Notes: generated from the sequence alone by a model not told the origin. A DNA stretch of 64,000 nt from JBIYSM02 sp044759095 (GCF_044759095.2 NZ_JBIYSM020000006.1:1-64000); one strand, 5' to 3'; shown: positions 8,789 to 17,560, counted from the stretch's first letter. Program-made: numbers and translations.

Positions 8789-10861
8789 CTATCCTTGAAC
8801 GCTCCCCTCATCAATGCCAAGCCTTTCCATCTTGTAATACAAACTGCGAATGGAAATCCCCAGCCGTTTTGCCGCGAGCGTGCGGTTTCCCTTTGCTGCG
8901 GCGAGTCCACGCAGGATGTGTGCCCGTTCCGCCTCTTCCATTGCCTCTTTCAGGGTTTTGCCCAAGGCAGATGCCTCAACAGGAGCCTCTCCTCTCGCGA
9001 TCCCTGTTCGCAGCTCCAGCGGCGGCAAGTGCTCCGGCAAAATCACCGTCTCGTTGAATTTCATGTGGATCATCGCCCGGCCCAATACGTTTTCCAGCTC
9101 CCGGACGTTCCCCGGCCAGTGGTAGCCGCAAAGAATGGCGAGTGTATCCGGTGCGATTTCCTCTACATTGCGGCCATACTCCAGATTGTATTTTCGCAGC
9201 AGGTGAAGCGACAGCGGCTTGATGTCCTCTTTTCGCTGCCGCAGCGGCGGGATGTGGATGGGAACGACGTGAAGGCGGTAGTACAGGTCTTCGCGAAAAC
9301 GTCCCGCCTGAATCGCCGACTCCAGATTGACGTGTGTGGCTGCGATGACGCGGACGTCAATCTCGACGGCCTTGGTACCCCCGACGCGAACCACTTCCCT
9401 CTCCTGCAGGACGCGCAGCAGCTTCACCTGCATACTCATCGACAGTTCCCCGATCTCGTCCAGAAAAATGGTGCCGCCGCTCGCTTCTTCAAACAACCCC
9501 CGTTTGCCGCCGCGGCGCGCTCCGGTAAAAGCGCCTTCCTCGTAGCCGAACAGCTCGCTTTCCAAAAGCGTCTCGGAGATCGCGGCGCAGTTGACCCGAA
9601 TAAACTGGTTGTACTTCCGCTCGCTCGCGTTGTGAATGGCGTGGGCAAACAGCTCCTTGCCCGTGCCGGATTCACCGCGCAAGAGCACAGTTGCAGGTGT
9701 CAGCGCCGCTTTCTGCGCCTGTTCGATGGCAGCCTGCATCGGCTCGCTGAGGCCGATGATGTCCGTGAAGGTGTATTTTGCCTCCAGTGTACGGATGATG
9801 CGGCGGGCTTTTTCCAACTCTTCCGTCAGTCGCTTGAACTCGGAGATGTCATGGATGACGCCGACGCTTCCTTTCAGCTTGCCGTCTACCATTACCGGCG
9901 CGACATTGACGACCACGTCCTTGCGCTTTGGCCCGAGCTTCATCGGAACGCCGCGGACAGGCTTCTTCGTCTGGAGTACCTGCATGTGCATACTGTCGCC
10001 CTCCCACATGTCCACCGTCGCCGGCTTGCCGATGACATCCTCCGGAGACAGCCCGGTCAAACGGGTGTATGCGGGGTTGAACAAAAGCCCGTACCCGTTG
10101 GCGTCCACTACGGAGATGGCTTCGTCTGACGAATGGATAATCGCCTGTAGCATGCTTTTCAATTCCTTTAAATCGGTCACTTCTTCCGCCAGCGCCATCA
10201 CCTCGGTGATGTCCCGGAAGATGGCAACGGCACCGACGACTTGGCCCCGTTCACTCCGAACCGGAACCCGGTTGGTGATGATTCGCGTCTTGTTGGGCAG
10301 CTCCTGCTCCTGGTTCAATTCGGGCTGTCCCGACTCCAGTACAATATGTAAACGAGTATTGGGGATGCTGTCGGACGCTTTGGTCCCCAGCACCTCCTTC
10401 GCATCAATTCCTATCAATCGTTCCGCAGCCTTGTTGAACAGCGTGATGATCCCCCTGCGGTTCACGGCGATAATGGCGTCATGCGTGGAGTTGAGCATGG
10501 TCTCGTACTCCCGCTTGTTTTGCGTCAGCTTTTCGATGAGTTCGTCCCGTTCCCGAATCAGCCTCATGACAATTTTCGTGAACGTGCCGGGAATAAGCGC
10601 GGTCTCATCCCGTTTTAACCGCAAGATCCGCTCGTACGCCGCCTGATCGCCGGTCGCTTCCAAAATGACGTCAAGTTCCTGATCCAGATAGGGAAGATAA
10701 TCGGTTCCCACTTCAATTCCCAACGACTTCGCCAACTGGATTCCCGGCGCATCCTCCCGGTGGTCGATCACTGCGACAATGTTCATTTTCTCCATGTTGC
10801 TCAGCATGCGGAGTAATGCTGTACCGCCGCGACCTGCTCCGACGATGAGCAGCTTGTGCAT
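8789..10861 (-). CDS. bkdR: Sigma-54-dependent activator of branched-chain amino acid catabolism
   Basis: The 690-residue protein has an N-terminal Rossmann-like segment (GAGRGG near residue 8), two PAS domains (about 115-225 and 235-345), an AAA+ sigma-54 interaction domain and a Fis-type helix-turn-helix (about 655-680). Walker A is GESGTGKE at 396-403, and the sigma-54 contact loop GAFTGA is at 443-448, so it should be an active enhancer-binding protein. Length and domain order match B. subtilis BkdR. It lies immediately upstream of the palindrome and the sigma-54 promoter. The signal sensed by the PAS and Rossmann regions cannot be read from the sequence. It is transcribed away from yqzF. 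Confidence 0.93.
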   Translation of the reverse strand: MHKLLIVGAGRGGTALLRMLSNMEKMNIVAVIDHREDAPGIQLAKSLGIEVGTDYLPYLDQELDVILEATGDQAAYERILRLKRDETALIPGTFTKIVMRLIRERDELIEKLTQNKREYETMLNSTHDAIIAVNRRGIITLFNKAAERLIGIDAKEVLGTKASDSIPNTRLHIVLESGQPELNQEQELPNKTRIITNRVPVRSERGQVVGAVAIFRDITEVMALAEEVTDLKELKSMLQAIIHSSDEAISVVDANGYGLLFNPAYTRLTGLSPEDVIGKPATVDMWEGDSMHMQVLQTKKPVRGVPMKLGPKRKDVVVNVAPVMVDGKLKGSVGVIHDISEFKRLTEELEKARRIIRTLEAKYTFTDIIGLSEPMQAAIEQAQKAALTPATVLLRGESGTGKELFAHAIHNASERKYNQFIRVNCAAISETLLESELFGYEEGAFTGARRGGKRGLFEEASGGTIFLDEIGELSMSMQVKLLRVLQEREVVRVGGTKAVEIDVRVIAATHVNLESAIQAGRFREDLYYRLHVVPIHIPPLRQRKEDIKPLSLHLLRKYNLEYGRNVEEIAPDTLAILCGYHWPGNVRELENVLGRAMIHMKFNETVILPEHLPPLELRTGIARGEAPVEASALGKTLKEAMEEAERAHILRGLAAAKGNRTLAAKRLGISIRSLYYKMERLGIDEGSVQG

Positions 10862-11009
10862 ATGGGTCCCCTCTTTTCTCTCATGCAGATCCCTTTCATT
10901 TTACCGTAACGGAAAGCTGATGGATAGTGAACGGCCGGTTTCCATGGACAAGGAAAGGGGGAATCCATTATGATGTTGGAGGAACATGAGTGAAAGGGTG
11001 TGAACAACC

Positions 11010-11270
11010 TTGATCGGTCAAAAACTGGTCGCTCTTCTCATCATGGTGATTCCGGCATCCATTGCCGTATATGGGATAAAGCTGATGCGCGATGCGTTCT
11101 TTTTTTCGTTTTCACCGGAGGCTGGCGGATTTCTTTGGGGGAAGTTCCTGCTGGGGCTGCTTCTGTTTGCCGTTCCTGTCGGCTTTATCGGCGGCTTTAT
11201 CCTGCATCACGATCGCAAGCGCAACCGCGTCCAGCCGCGTTTCATGCAGCGTGAAGAAGACGACGAATAG
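11010..11270 (+). CDS. yqzF: YqzF-like small membrane protein (DUF2627)
   Basis: This 86-residue protein has two hydrophobic segments (about 5-25 and 42-64) and a charged C-terminus ending in EEDDE. It uses a TTG start, supported by a GAAAGGGTG ribosome site. The neighbour is bkdR, as in B. subtilis where yqzF lies beside bkdR. Its function is unknown. It is followed by its own terminator. Confidence 0.75.
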   Translation: MIGQKLVALLIMVIPASIAVYGIKLMRDAFFFSFSPEAGGFLWGKFLLGLLLFAVPVGFIGGFILHHDRKRNRVQPRFMQREEDDE

Positions 11271-11300
11271 AACCGGGCTAAGCTCGGTTCTATTTTTTTA
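11269..11300 (+). terminator. Terminator of yqzF
   Basis: The 11-bp stem (11269-11279 with 11281-11291, one G-T pair) is followed by TATTTTTTT. The 5' arm begins within the yqzF stop codon. The single-base loop as drawn implies that the innermost pairs open. Confidence 0.85.
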
Positions 11301-11333
11301 AACGGGAGGGAACGTTACTCGAACGTATGAGAA

Positions 11334-12203
11334 TCACATCCTATCCGTCTGATTCCGCGGTTTCTGCCTTCCCCACTGATCAAGCCGACGCAGCCATTCT
11401 ACCGATTGAATGACGCGGGAAAAGGAGACGCGCTCGGCAATCAGATGAAGGGCCGCGAACAGCACAAGCAGTCCTGCCTGCACCGAAAACGGCGCATTGG
11501 TGACCAGACACGATCCGGCGACGAAGCCCAGGTAGTTTGCGCCCGTGTCCCCGAGCATCAGACGTCCGCGTGCATCGTACGGGAACAGCAAAATCGTAGC
11601 GGTGAGAACGGGAAGGATCCAACCCCATCCCGATAGCTGAACCGACATCGGAAAACCGACAGCAAAGGAAATCGCAAGAAGCAGCCAAAACACCTTGATG
11701 GCACGGGCGGGCCGCAGATCGAACAGATTGACCAAATTGGTCGTCAAGGCGAGCAAACCGGCGGTGACCATTACCAAAACAAAACCGTCACATAACGCGT
11801 TAGAGACAAGCAAGGCTGTGATCCCTCCGCCCACCGCCTTCCACAGACCGCTGGTTACTCTTCGCTCCTGCCAGAGCATGCGGAGGTGTCCGCGAAACCC
11901 TTTTGCCTCCTTGTCCCGATCCGGTGAACGGTCATCCTGCCATCCAAAGAGAGCGGCAGCGAGCGAGCCGGTCAAACATACCGTTGCTTCGCTTTCCAGG
12001 CCGGAGACGAAAAATAGTATAACGGCAGGAATCGCAGAATAGACGGCAAGAAAGACTCCCCCGGCCGTCAATACGTTTTCTCCCTGATAGTTTTTGCGTA
12101 TCATGCCCGCGCTCCCCAGCCAACGGCCAATCAGGGTGAACCCCATCAAGTGCAGCAGGCCAGGTACACCGAGTCCGAGCAATACCGGCACCGTTACCTG
12201 CAT
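11334..12203 (-). CDS. MraY/WecA-like polyprenyl-phosphate sugar-phosphate transferase homologue
   Basis: The 289-residue polytopic membrane protein has about nine to ten hydrophobic segments. Key family motifs are visible: a DDRSPDRD loop followed by KG and R, NLVNLFDLRP in the position of the catalytic Asp region, and GDTGANYLG. Members transfer a sugar phosphate to undecaprenyl phosphate. The substrate is unknown, and the protein is shorter than MraY. The start at 12203 (GGGAGGTTC ribosome site) overlaps the end of the glycosyltransferase gene by 10 bases, so the two are probably translationally coupled. A role in envelope polymer or teichoic-type glycan synthesis is inferred from the family and from the SteA/SteB genes upstream. 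Confidence 0.75.
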   Translation of the reverse strand: MQVTVPVLLGLGVPGLLHLMGFTLIGRWLGSAGMIRKNYQGENVLTAGGVFLAVYSAIPAVILFFVSGLESEATVCLTGSLAAALFGWQDDRSPDRDKEAKGFRGHLRMLWQERRVTSGLWKAVGGGITALLVSNALCDGFVLVMVTAGLLALTTNLVNLFDLRPARAIKVFWLLLAISFAVGFPMSVQLSGWGWILPVLTATILLFPYDARGRLMLGDTGANYLGFVAGSCLVTNAPFSVQAGLLVLFAALHLIAERVSFSRVIQSVEWLRRLDQWGRQKPRNQTDRM

Positions 12204-12877
12204 GAACCTCCCTCCCACCACTTCCGGCAAAGCGCCCGGCCAATCGCTACGAATTCCTTTCCGCGATGCATGCATCCCGCGAGGTCGTTTCCCGTCACGC
12301 GATGAGTAAAGGAGACTGGCACTTCCATCACACGATAGCCCGCTCGCAGGACGTCTACAGTCAGCCCGACTTCAATGCCGAAACCTCGGTCCAATCGCCT
12401 CACCCGTTGAAGCACTTCGCGACGAACGGCCCTCTGACCGGACAGCGGCGCCATCGGCTGGTAGCCGGTCAGCATGCGAATCCCGTGACGGGCCAACCCT
12501 TTGGCCAGGCCGAAACCGCCCTTGTTCTCGGGAACCGGCAGTACGGCAATAGCCATGTCACACATCCCTTCCTGGACAGGCTGCAGCAGTTGTTCCGCTT
12601 GTCCCGCGCTCTCTCCCAAATCGCTGTCCAACAGCAGCACGATGTCACCCGCCGCGCGCTGCCATCCCGTCTGCAGGGCGAAGCCTTTTCCCCTGTTTAG
12701 CGGCAAACGGATGACCGCATCGGCCCAGGTACGCGCCAGCGCTTCCGTCTCATCAGCGCTGCCGTCATCCACCACGATCAGTTCGTGGCACGCAACGTTC
12801 TGACGGATTGCTTTCAGCGTGCTGGCGATGTGCTTGGCTTCGTTGTAGGCGGGTATGACGACGCTAACTTTTTTCAC
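12194..12877 (-). CDS. Family 2 glycosyltransferase (dolichol-phosphate mannose synthase type)
   Basis: The 227-residue protein has a GT-A fold start (VSVVIPAYNEA), VVDDGSADET for nucleotide sugar binding and LLDSDLG for the metal. It lacks evident membrane segments, so it probably transfers a sugar to a lipid carrier at the inner face of the membrane. Its first 14 bases overlap the end of the SteB-like gene and its last 10 overlap the MraY-like gene, making a tightly coupled set. Confidence 0.8.
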   Translation of the reverse strand: MKKVSVVIPAYNEAKHIASTLKAIRQNVACHELIVVDDGSADETEALARTWADAVIRLPLNRGKGFALQTGWQRAAGDIVLLLDSDLGESAGQAEQLLQPVQEGMCDMAIAVLPVPENKGGFGLAKGLARHGIRMLTGYQPMAPLSGQRAVRREVLQRVRRLDRGFGIEVGLTVDVLRAGYRVMEVPVSFTHRVTGNDLAGCMHRGKEFVAIGRALCRKWWEGGSCR

Positions 12878-13421
12878 GTTCCAACCTCTTTTCCTTTAAG
12901 AGCGTCTGCACGTCTTCCAACAGCTTCCACTGCCTGGATGGAGAGTCAGGCAGCTGCTCGACGTGCAACCAATGGCATGATGCCGGCAGCTCGGTCAACC
13001 ATGGCGGTTTTTCCCGTCCAAACACAAGAAGCGGCCAATCGAGCGGAACACGTCCCTGTTGATAGGGAATCATCTCGACTCCAACCGTAAACAGGATACG
13101 TTTCAAATGGTCGAGTCGCATCTCGTCCGGGTGCCACACGTACACCTTGCTGCCCTGCAAGTCTTGGGCGTAGCGAACCGCCATCAAGTGTATCACTTCC
13201 TGATTGCTTTGTTCGATTTGCACGATCAGTTGATTCAACTGCTGCTTCAGCTCGTTGTTGCTTTTCAGGGCCTTGTCGTATTTCGCCTCCATGCTGCTGA
13301 GAAACTCCTGTTCCTTCAGCGCAAACCACGATTGTCCGGCGGTGCCTCCAAGCAAAATGCCGATTCCGAGCGCGAGAAAAATGGCTGCTACAGTGATCAG
13401 GTGATAGCGAATATGGATCAT
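12864..13421 (-). CDS. SteB/MctB-like single-pass membrane protein
   Basis: The 185-residue protein has one N-terminal transmembrane helix (about 8-28), then a coiled-coil (about 33-75) and a small globular tail. This layout fits the MctB/SteB family, often labelled 'copper transporter' after mycobacterial MctB. In Corynebacterium, SteB is encoded with SteA and works in cell separation. Pairing with a SteA-like gene here supports the SteB reading over copper transport. Confidence 0.7.
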   Translation of the reverse strand: MIHIRYHLITVAAIFLALGIGILLGGTAGQSWFALKEQEFLSSMEAKYDKALKSNNELKQQLNQLIVQIEQSNQEVIHLMAVRYAQDLQGSKVYVWHPDEMRLDHLKRILFTVGVEMIPYQQGRVPLDWPLLVFGREKPPWLTELPASCHWLHVEQLPDSPSRQWKLLEDVQTLLKEKRLEREKS

Positions 13422-13433
13422 GGGACTCTCTCC

Positions 13434-14597
13434 CTAAAAAGACAGTGTGCGCCACTGCATCCAAAGCATCTGTGCGACGTGGCGGGTAACAGGGTTGACG
13501 GCGAGTATGGCCCCGATGGGAACCAGCGAAGCGGCGACAAACCACACCCATACATTCCAGGAGAGTCGCGGCTGATACAACTGGCTTACTCCTTTGGCAT
13601 CAATCAGTTTGGGTCCGATTTTCGTACGCACCAGGAGTGTACTGGCCATCCCTTTACGCCCCTTTTCGAGGAAATCGATCATATTGGTATGGGTTCCGAT
13701 GGTGACGATCAGCTGCGCTTGTTCTTCAAATGCAAGCAGCATGGCGACATCTTCACTCGTGCCGGGGGCCGGCAGCAGATGATACGAAACGCCCAGCGCC
13801 TCCACCCGCTGTTTTCCGGGAGCGCGGCCGTCCGGGAAGGCGTGAACCACTACTTCCGTGCCGCTCATCAGTGCCCCATCCGAGATGCTGTCCATATCCC
13901 CCACTGTAAGATCCGGGATGTACCCGTACTCCAAAAGGGCATCTGCTCCGCCATCTACCGCGATGATCACAGGTCGATACTCTCGTATGTATGAAGATAG
14001 CATGCGCAAGTCTTCCTTGTAGTGCTTGCCGCGAACCACTACGACGACATGACGGTTCTTCATGCTGGTTTTGAGCGGCAGTTTGCGAAGGGGCTTTAGA
14101 AACAAATCTTTCTCCCAGCTGGCATAGGTCAGCGTGTTGTCGATAAAAGCGGAAAGGGTTTGGTCAAGACGCTCATGCGCCTCCTGCCATTTGTTTTCGA
14201 CGTCCTTGGGGCTAATTGTGCGCAAGGCGGCAACCGCTTGCCAGCTCTTTCCGCTTTTCAAATAGAGCTCTTCCCCTGCGATGGCTCCCAGCTTGCCGTC
14301 CATGCACTCCATCAAATGCGGAACCGATGCTGATACGACCTCAAACAGAGGAATACCCGCTTCCAGAAGCCGTCTCGCTCCTTCCGCGGGATATGTACCG
14401 GTCAGGAAAGGAGAGAGGTTGACAACGGCCTGGACACGGGCGTCAAGCAGCGATTGGGCAGCCACCTCATCGACGTCGGCGTGCTGCAAAAGGACGATCT
14501 GATTCGGCTGGATACGCTTGCAGAGCTGCTTGGTCTTGCGGTCCGCCGCAACGACAGACAGGCATGTAAGCGTACAGGCGCGCTTGCGCTTACCCAA
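13434..14597 (-). CDS. SteA-like protein with thiamine pyrophosphokinase-like fold
   Basis: The product (about 387 residues) has an N-terminal region with AVVNLSPFLTG, a central domain resembling thiamine pyrophosphokinase (AVDGGADALLEYG, then DLTVGDMDSIS) and a C-terminal transmembrane helix (about 350-375). This is the layout of the cytokinetic ring protein SteA of actinobacteria, not of a real thiamine kinase. A TTG start at 14597 was preferred because GGAGGTGGG lies about 8 bases upstream; an in-frame ATG at 14612 has only AGGGG directly against it. SteB follows 12 bases downstream. Confidence 0.72.
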   Translation of the reverse strand: MGKRKRACTLTCLSVVAADRKTKQLCKRIQPNQIVLLQHADVDEVAAQSLLDARVQAVVNLSPFLTGTYPAEGARRLLEAGIPLFEVVSASVPHLMECMDGKLGAIAGEELYLKSGKSWQAVAALRTISPKDVENKWQEAHERLDQTLSAFIDNTLTYASWEKDLFLKPLRKLPLKTSMKNRHVVVVVRGKHYKEDLRMLSSYIREYRPVIIAVDGGADALLEYGYIPDLTVGDMDSISDGALMSGTEVVVHAFPDGRAPGKQRVEALGVSYHLLPAPGTSEDVAMLLAFEEQAQLIVTIGTHTNMIDFLEKGRKGMASTLLVRTKIGPKLIDAKGVSQLYQPRLSWNVWVWFVAASLVPIGAILAVNPVTRHVAQMLWMQWRTLSF

Positions 14598-14650
14598 AGC
14601 TCCCACCTCCATCCCCTATTATGCTAAAAATTTCCGTTCGTCATGCAGAG

Positions 14651-14690
14651 AAAAAGAAAAAGAGACTGTGCCACTAACGGCACAGCCTCT
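14651..14690 (-). terminator. Terminator of the small membrane protein gene
   Basis: The stem is 11 bp with one mismatch (14661-14672 with 14679-14690), closing a 6-base loop. On the minus strand it is followed by TTTTTCTTTTT. It separates the DUF2759-like gene from steA. Confidence 0.85.
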
Positions 14691-14713
14691 TACACATGTT
14701 GTGATCGGGACGA

Positions 14714-14881
14714 TTAACCTTGGGTTGCGTAGTAGATGATCAAGCCGTCCGAAAACAGGAACACTGCGAGGGAAACAAGCCCGAAACCGACAGCAAACTT
14801 GTTTTTGGCCTTGATGGAGCGGATGGTGCCCCAGGCGATAAAGAACGTAAATACGAACATGAGAATATCAAACAGATTCAT
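14714..14881 (-). CDS. Small membrane protein, DUF2759-like
   Basis: This is a 55-residue protein with two hydrophobic segments separated by a basic loop (SIKAKNK). The ATG at 14881 has an AAAGGAG site about 12 bases upstream and a good sigma-A promoter about 60 bases upstream; longer in-frame starts would overlap that ribosome site. The family label is tentative and the function is unknown. It has its own terminator, so it is a single-gene unit. Confidence 0.6.
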   Translation of the reverse strand: MNLFDILMFVFTFFIAWGTIRSIKAKNKFAVGFGLVSLAVFLFSDGLIIYYATQG

Positions 14882-14937
14882 GAGATACGACAACTCCTTT
14901 ACCAAAATAAGCGCTCCGGAATAGAATGGCACTTCCC

Positions 14938-14966
14938 ATTATATAGTCTACCCATTTGCGAAACAA
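14938..14966 (-). promoter_or_regulatory. Sigma-A promoter of the small membrane protein gene
   Basis: The minus strand shows TTGTTT (14961-14966), a 17-base spacer and a perfect TATAAT (14938-14943). Transcription would begin near 14931, giving a leader of about 50 bases. Confidence 0.7.
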
Positions 14967-15021
14967 GTCGAATCAGGAATTGTGACAAACGATTTCACAA
15001 TTGTGGGTCAAATGGGCATGC

Positions 15022-15798
15022 TCACGTCGTGATCCCGGTCCACACCGTCCAACGGTCTTTCTCCCGGATCGGGTGTTGATCGCCGACTTCTCTTTTGATC
15101 TCGGCAATCAAATCATTCAATTCCGCGTCAGACAGCTCGTGGAGAATGGATCTGCCCGTTCGCTCGGCCAAGTCCTCGGCCAGTTGTGCAAAGTCGTTGT
15201 ACTCACGCCGCGTCTCCCACAAGGAATGGGCTTGTACCATCTGCAAGCCCGATCCCGCCATGTGCCGGCAAACCGCCTCCAGCTGCGGCCGACGGGCAGC
15301 TTCCACGTCCAACAGCCGGGGAAAGCAGCTGAAAAAGTACCCTCGAAGGTGCTCAGGACTTCCCGGCAACATGACATCCTCCAGCGTACGATCCTGCACG
15401 ATGCAGACGCCGCCTGGAACAAGCAGCCTCTTCGCCTCAGAGAAGAAGGGGCCAAGGTCGGACAGGTGGTGAATCACCGCCCTGCAGAAAACAATATCGG
15501 CACATCCGTCCGGCAGTCTTGTCCCCAGCGCATCTCCCTGCCAAAACGCGATGTTGTCATAGCCTTTACAATTCTCCTCCGCTGCTTGTAACATCACTTC
15601 GGAAAAATCGACCCCGATGACTCGCGCGACTCCCAACTCCGCCCAGGCCTTACTGTAGATCCCGCCGCCGCATCCAAGATCGATCACGGTTTTCCCTGCG
15701 GGCGTCACCCATTTTTGAAATGCGTCCAGCCAGTCCCGGCTGGCCGTTCGGACGGCATAGGACTTTCTGTTTTTTTCTTCGTGAAAATGGATCGTCAT
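15022..15798 (-). CDS. Class I SAM-dependent methyltransferase
   Basis: The 258-residue protein has the SAM-binding motif VIDLGCGGG (about 38-46), an acidic VIGVDFSE for the ribose, and LLVPGGVC (motif III). The substrate is unknown. Its start overlaps the stop of the glyoxalase-like gene by four bases (ATGA), so the two are coupled. A damaged methyltransferase of another subfamily lies just upstream in the same run. Confidence 0.85.
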   Translation of the reverse strand: MTIHFHEEKNRKSYAVRTASRDWLDAFQKWVTPAGKTVIDLGCGGGIYSKAWAELGVARVIGVDFSEVMLQAAEENCKGYDNIAFWQGDALGTRLPDGCADIVFCRAVIHHLSDLGPFFSEAKRLLVPGGVCIVQDRTLEDVMLPGSPEHLRGYFFSCFPRLLDVEAARRPQLEAVCRHMAGSGLQMVQAHSLWETRREYNDFAQLAEDLAERTGRSILHELSDAELNDLIAEIKREVGDQHPIREKDRWTVWTGITT

Positions 15799-16172
15799 GA
15801 CCGATCACCGACTTCCATAAATTCAAGCCGGTTTCCGAATGGATCGTCGATAAAAAAGCGTTTGACCCCCGGAATTTCTTCATTGACTTTGATCTCCACC
15901 TGCAATTCTGTCAAGCGCTGCATAAGGACTTCCATATTTTGTATGACAAATGCCGGGTGCGCCTTTTTCGCCGGGGTGAAGGGCGTCTCCACACCGATGT
16001 GTATGGTCTGTGGGCCGCACTGGAACCAGACACCGCCGCGCTTCCGCAGATTTTCCGGCTTCGGCACCTCCGGCATCCCCAGTACGTCTCGGAAAAAATG
16101 GCGAGCCTCTTCTTCACAGCCTGCCGGTGCTGCCAATTGTACGTGATCCAGCCCCAAAAATTGATAGCTCAT
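15795..16172 (-). CDS. VOC-superfamily (glyoxalase/bleomycin-resistance-like) protein
   Basis: The 125-residue protein has the paired beta-alpha-beta-beta-beta layout of the vicinal oxygen chelate fold. Possible metal ligands are His10 (LDHVQL), a His in the TIHIG segment and a Glu in NRLEFME near residue 118. The start at 16172 has a clear AAGGAGATATC site and overlaps the stop of the pseudogene upstream by four bases. The substrate is unknown. Confidence 0.8.
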   Translation of the reverse strand: MSYQFLGLDHVQLAAPAGCEEEARHFFRDVLGMPEVPKPENLRKRGGVWFQCGPQTIHIGVETPFTPAKKAHPAFVIQNMEVLMQRLTELQVEIKVNEEIPGVKRFFIDDPFGNRLEFMEVGDRS

Positions 16173-16587
16173 CGATTGATATCTCCTTTTGTACAAAGTA
16201 CCATCCATTCGTCGATTTGGTGGGACACGATCTTGCCGCCATCTATCTGAATGTCGAAGGAACGGGCGGTCTCCTCATCGGCGTGTAACAGCACGCTTTC
16301 GACCAGCTGCACCTGCTCCTCCGATTCCGCCGTCCTTCTGACCCATGAGGAAAAGGCGAAACGCTTTTTACGAAGACGGGCCTTCTCCTCCGTCAGGCCG
16401 AACTTGTCGAACAAGTCCTGCCATCGGGAGACGGTCAGGCAGCAAACGTGGCTGTCGTCACGCAGCTTCTCCACCCGGTTCATAAACAGGCCCCACTCCG
16501 ATTTCTCAGGGGCTACGTTGTCGATGAACACAAACTGCCCACCCGGCCGCACAGTACTGCTTGCTTTACTTCATCTTTCCGCTTCAT
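16169..16587 (-). pseudogene. Methyltransferase pseudogene with internal deletion and frameshift
   Basis: From 16587 the minus strand encodes a good methyltransferase N-terminus (MKRKDEVKQAV, ribosome site AGGAGGTGG). After 11 codons the reading frame changes. The C-terminal half resumes in another frame from about 16552 (RPGGQFVFIDNVAPE) to the stop at 16169. The first part matches the very start of YcgJ/UbiE-like methyltransferases and the second part matches their motif III onward. About 110-120 codons holding the SAM-binding core are missing. Neither piece can be an active enzyme. A GTG at 16552 could start a 127-residue remnant, but it lacks a good ribosome site. The downstream VOC gene remains coupled to it. 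Confidence 0.8.
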
Positions 16588-16653
16588 ATAACCACCTCCT
16601 GCCTTCACTATATTCCAAAAATCCCCTTCTTTGTTATAGAATATCGATAGCAG

Positions 16654-16674
16654 GTTATCAATCGTATCGATAAC
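16654..16674. promoter_or_regulatory. LysR-type operator (T-N11-A palindrome)
   Basis: GTTATC-N9-GATAAC is a perfect dyad of the T-N11-A type bound by LysR regulators. It lies 20 bases upstream of the lysR start and 67 bases upstream of the divergent pseudogene, the classic LysR arrangement. A second TATCGATA half (16642-16649) sits next to it. Confidence 0.7.
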
Positions 16675-16693
16675 AGAAAGGCAGGAGAGTCCT

Positions 16694-17560
16694 TTGGATC
16701 TGGAAAGCCTGGAGGTGTTTTTGAATATCGCGCGATTTGGTTCCATCAACCGGGCGGCCAACGCCTTGTTTCTTGCCCAATCGACCGTGACACACCGGTT
16801 AAAGCAGCTGGAACGGTATGTAGGGGCGCCTCTTTTTGTTCGTACGGCAGCAGGTGTGACCCTGACAGACGAAGGGCGTCGGCTTATGCCGGTCGCCACG
16901 TCGGTGGTGGAACATCTGCGCTCCTTTTTGCGCGAAAAGGAGTCTCGCCAATCGCTCTCCATCGTTGCCGGAAAAGCTTTCGCCTCCTATGAATTGCCCC
17001 GGCTGATCGGCGAGTACCGCAAGGCCCATCCGCATTTCACCTGTTACGTTCGCTCCACGCTGTTTGAAGAGTCCATCACTTCGCTCTTGACAGGCACCGC
17101 GGATCTTGCCTTTCTGGGCAGTGAGGTTTATCACCCGCAGCTGCATCAGGAGTTCCTCCCGGACGACCGGATTTTGCTGGTCATTTCCCCCGAGCACGGT
17201 TGGGCGAACGAGTTTCCCGGCATGGCCCACTGGGGCAGGCAGGAAGTGATCGCGTTTGGCAATCATACCGCTCCGTTTCGCCAGCGAGTCGACCGTTTTC
17301 TCGCTCAAAACGGCGTGTATCCCAACGTCATCATGGAGTTGGACAGCTTCAGTGCCGTAAAAAAAATGGTGCAGCAAAACCTCGGGGTCACCATGCTGCC
17401 CGAGCGCACCATACAAGAGGAATTGCAAAACGGCAGCCTCGTCGGACATGATATAGCCGGCGGCGAACTGACCCGTCCCACTCTGATCGCCTATTTGCAC
17501 CACAAAAAAGAGGACGAACCTTTTCAAAGGTTTGTCCAGTGGGTTAAAACGATGTACTAG
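16694..17560 (+). CDS. LysR-family transcriptional regulator
   Basis: The 288-residue protein has an N-terminal winged helix-turn-helix (about 1-60, with SINRAANALFLAQSTVTHR) and a periplasmic-binding-like effector domain (about 90-285). It starts with TTG, supported by AGGAG six bases upstream. It diverges from the methyltransferase pseudogene-VOC-methyltransferase run and probably controls it through the palindrome between them. The effector is unknown. Its stop overlaps the stop of the convergent phosphoesterase gene. Confidence 0.87.
   Translation: MDLESLEVFLNIARFGSINRAANALFLAQSTVTHRLKQLERYVGAPLFVRTAAGVTLTDEGRRLMPVATSVVEHLRSFLREKESRQSLSIVAGKAFASYELPRLIGEYRKAHPHFTCYVRSTLFEESITSLLTGTADLAFLGSEVYHPQLHQEFLPDDRILLVISPEHGWANEFPGMAHWGRQEVIAFGNHTAPFRQRVDRFLAQNGVYPNVIMELDSFSAVKKMVQQNLGVTMLPERTIQEELQNGSLVGHDIAGGELTRPTLIAYLHHKKEDEPFQRFVQWVKTMY

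Noticed and set aside
13434..14597. SteA-like gene considered as thiamine pyrophosphokinase
   Set aside because: It has extra N-terminal sequence, a C-terminal membrane helix and a SteB partner, unlike the soluble, shorter thiamine kinase.
16513..16962. A 149-codon minus-strand frame overlapping the lysR start
   Set aside because: Most of it is antisense to the LysR DNA-binding domain. Only its last 24 codons coincide with the N-terminus of the broken methyltransferase, which has its own start and ribosome site at 16587.
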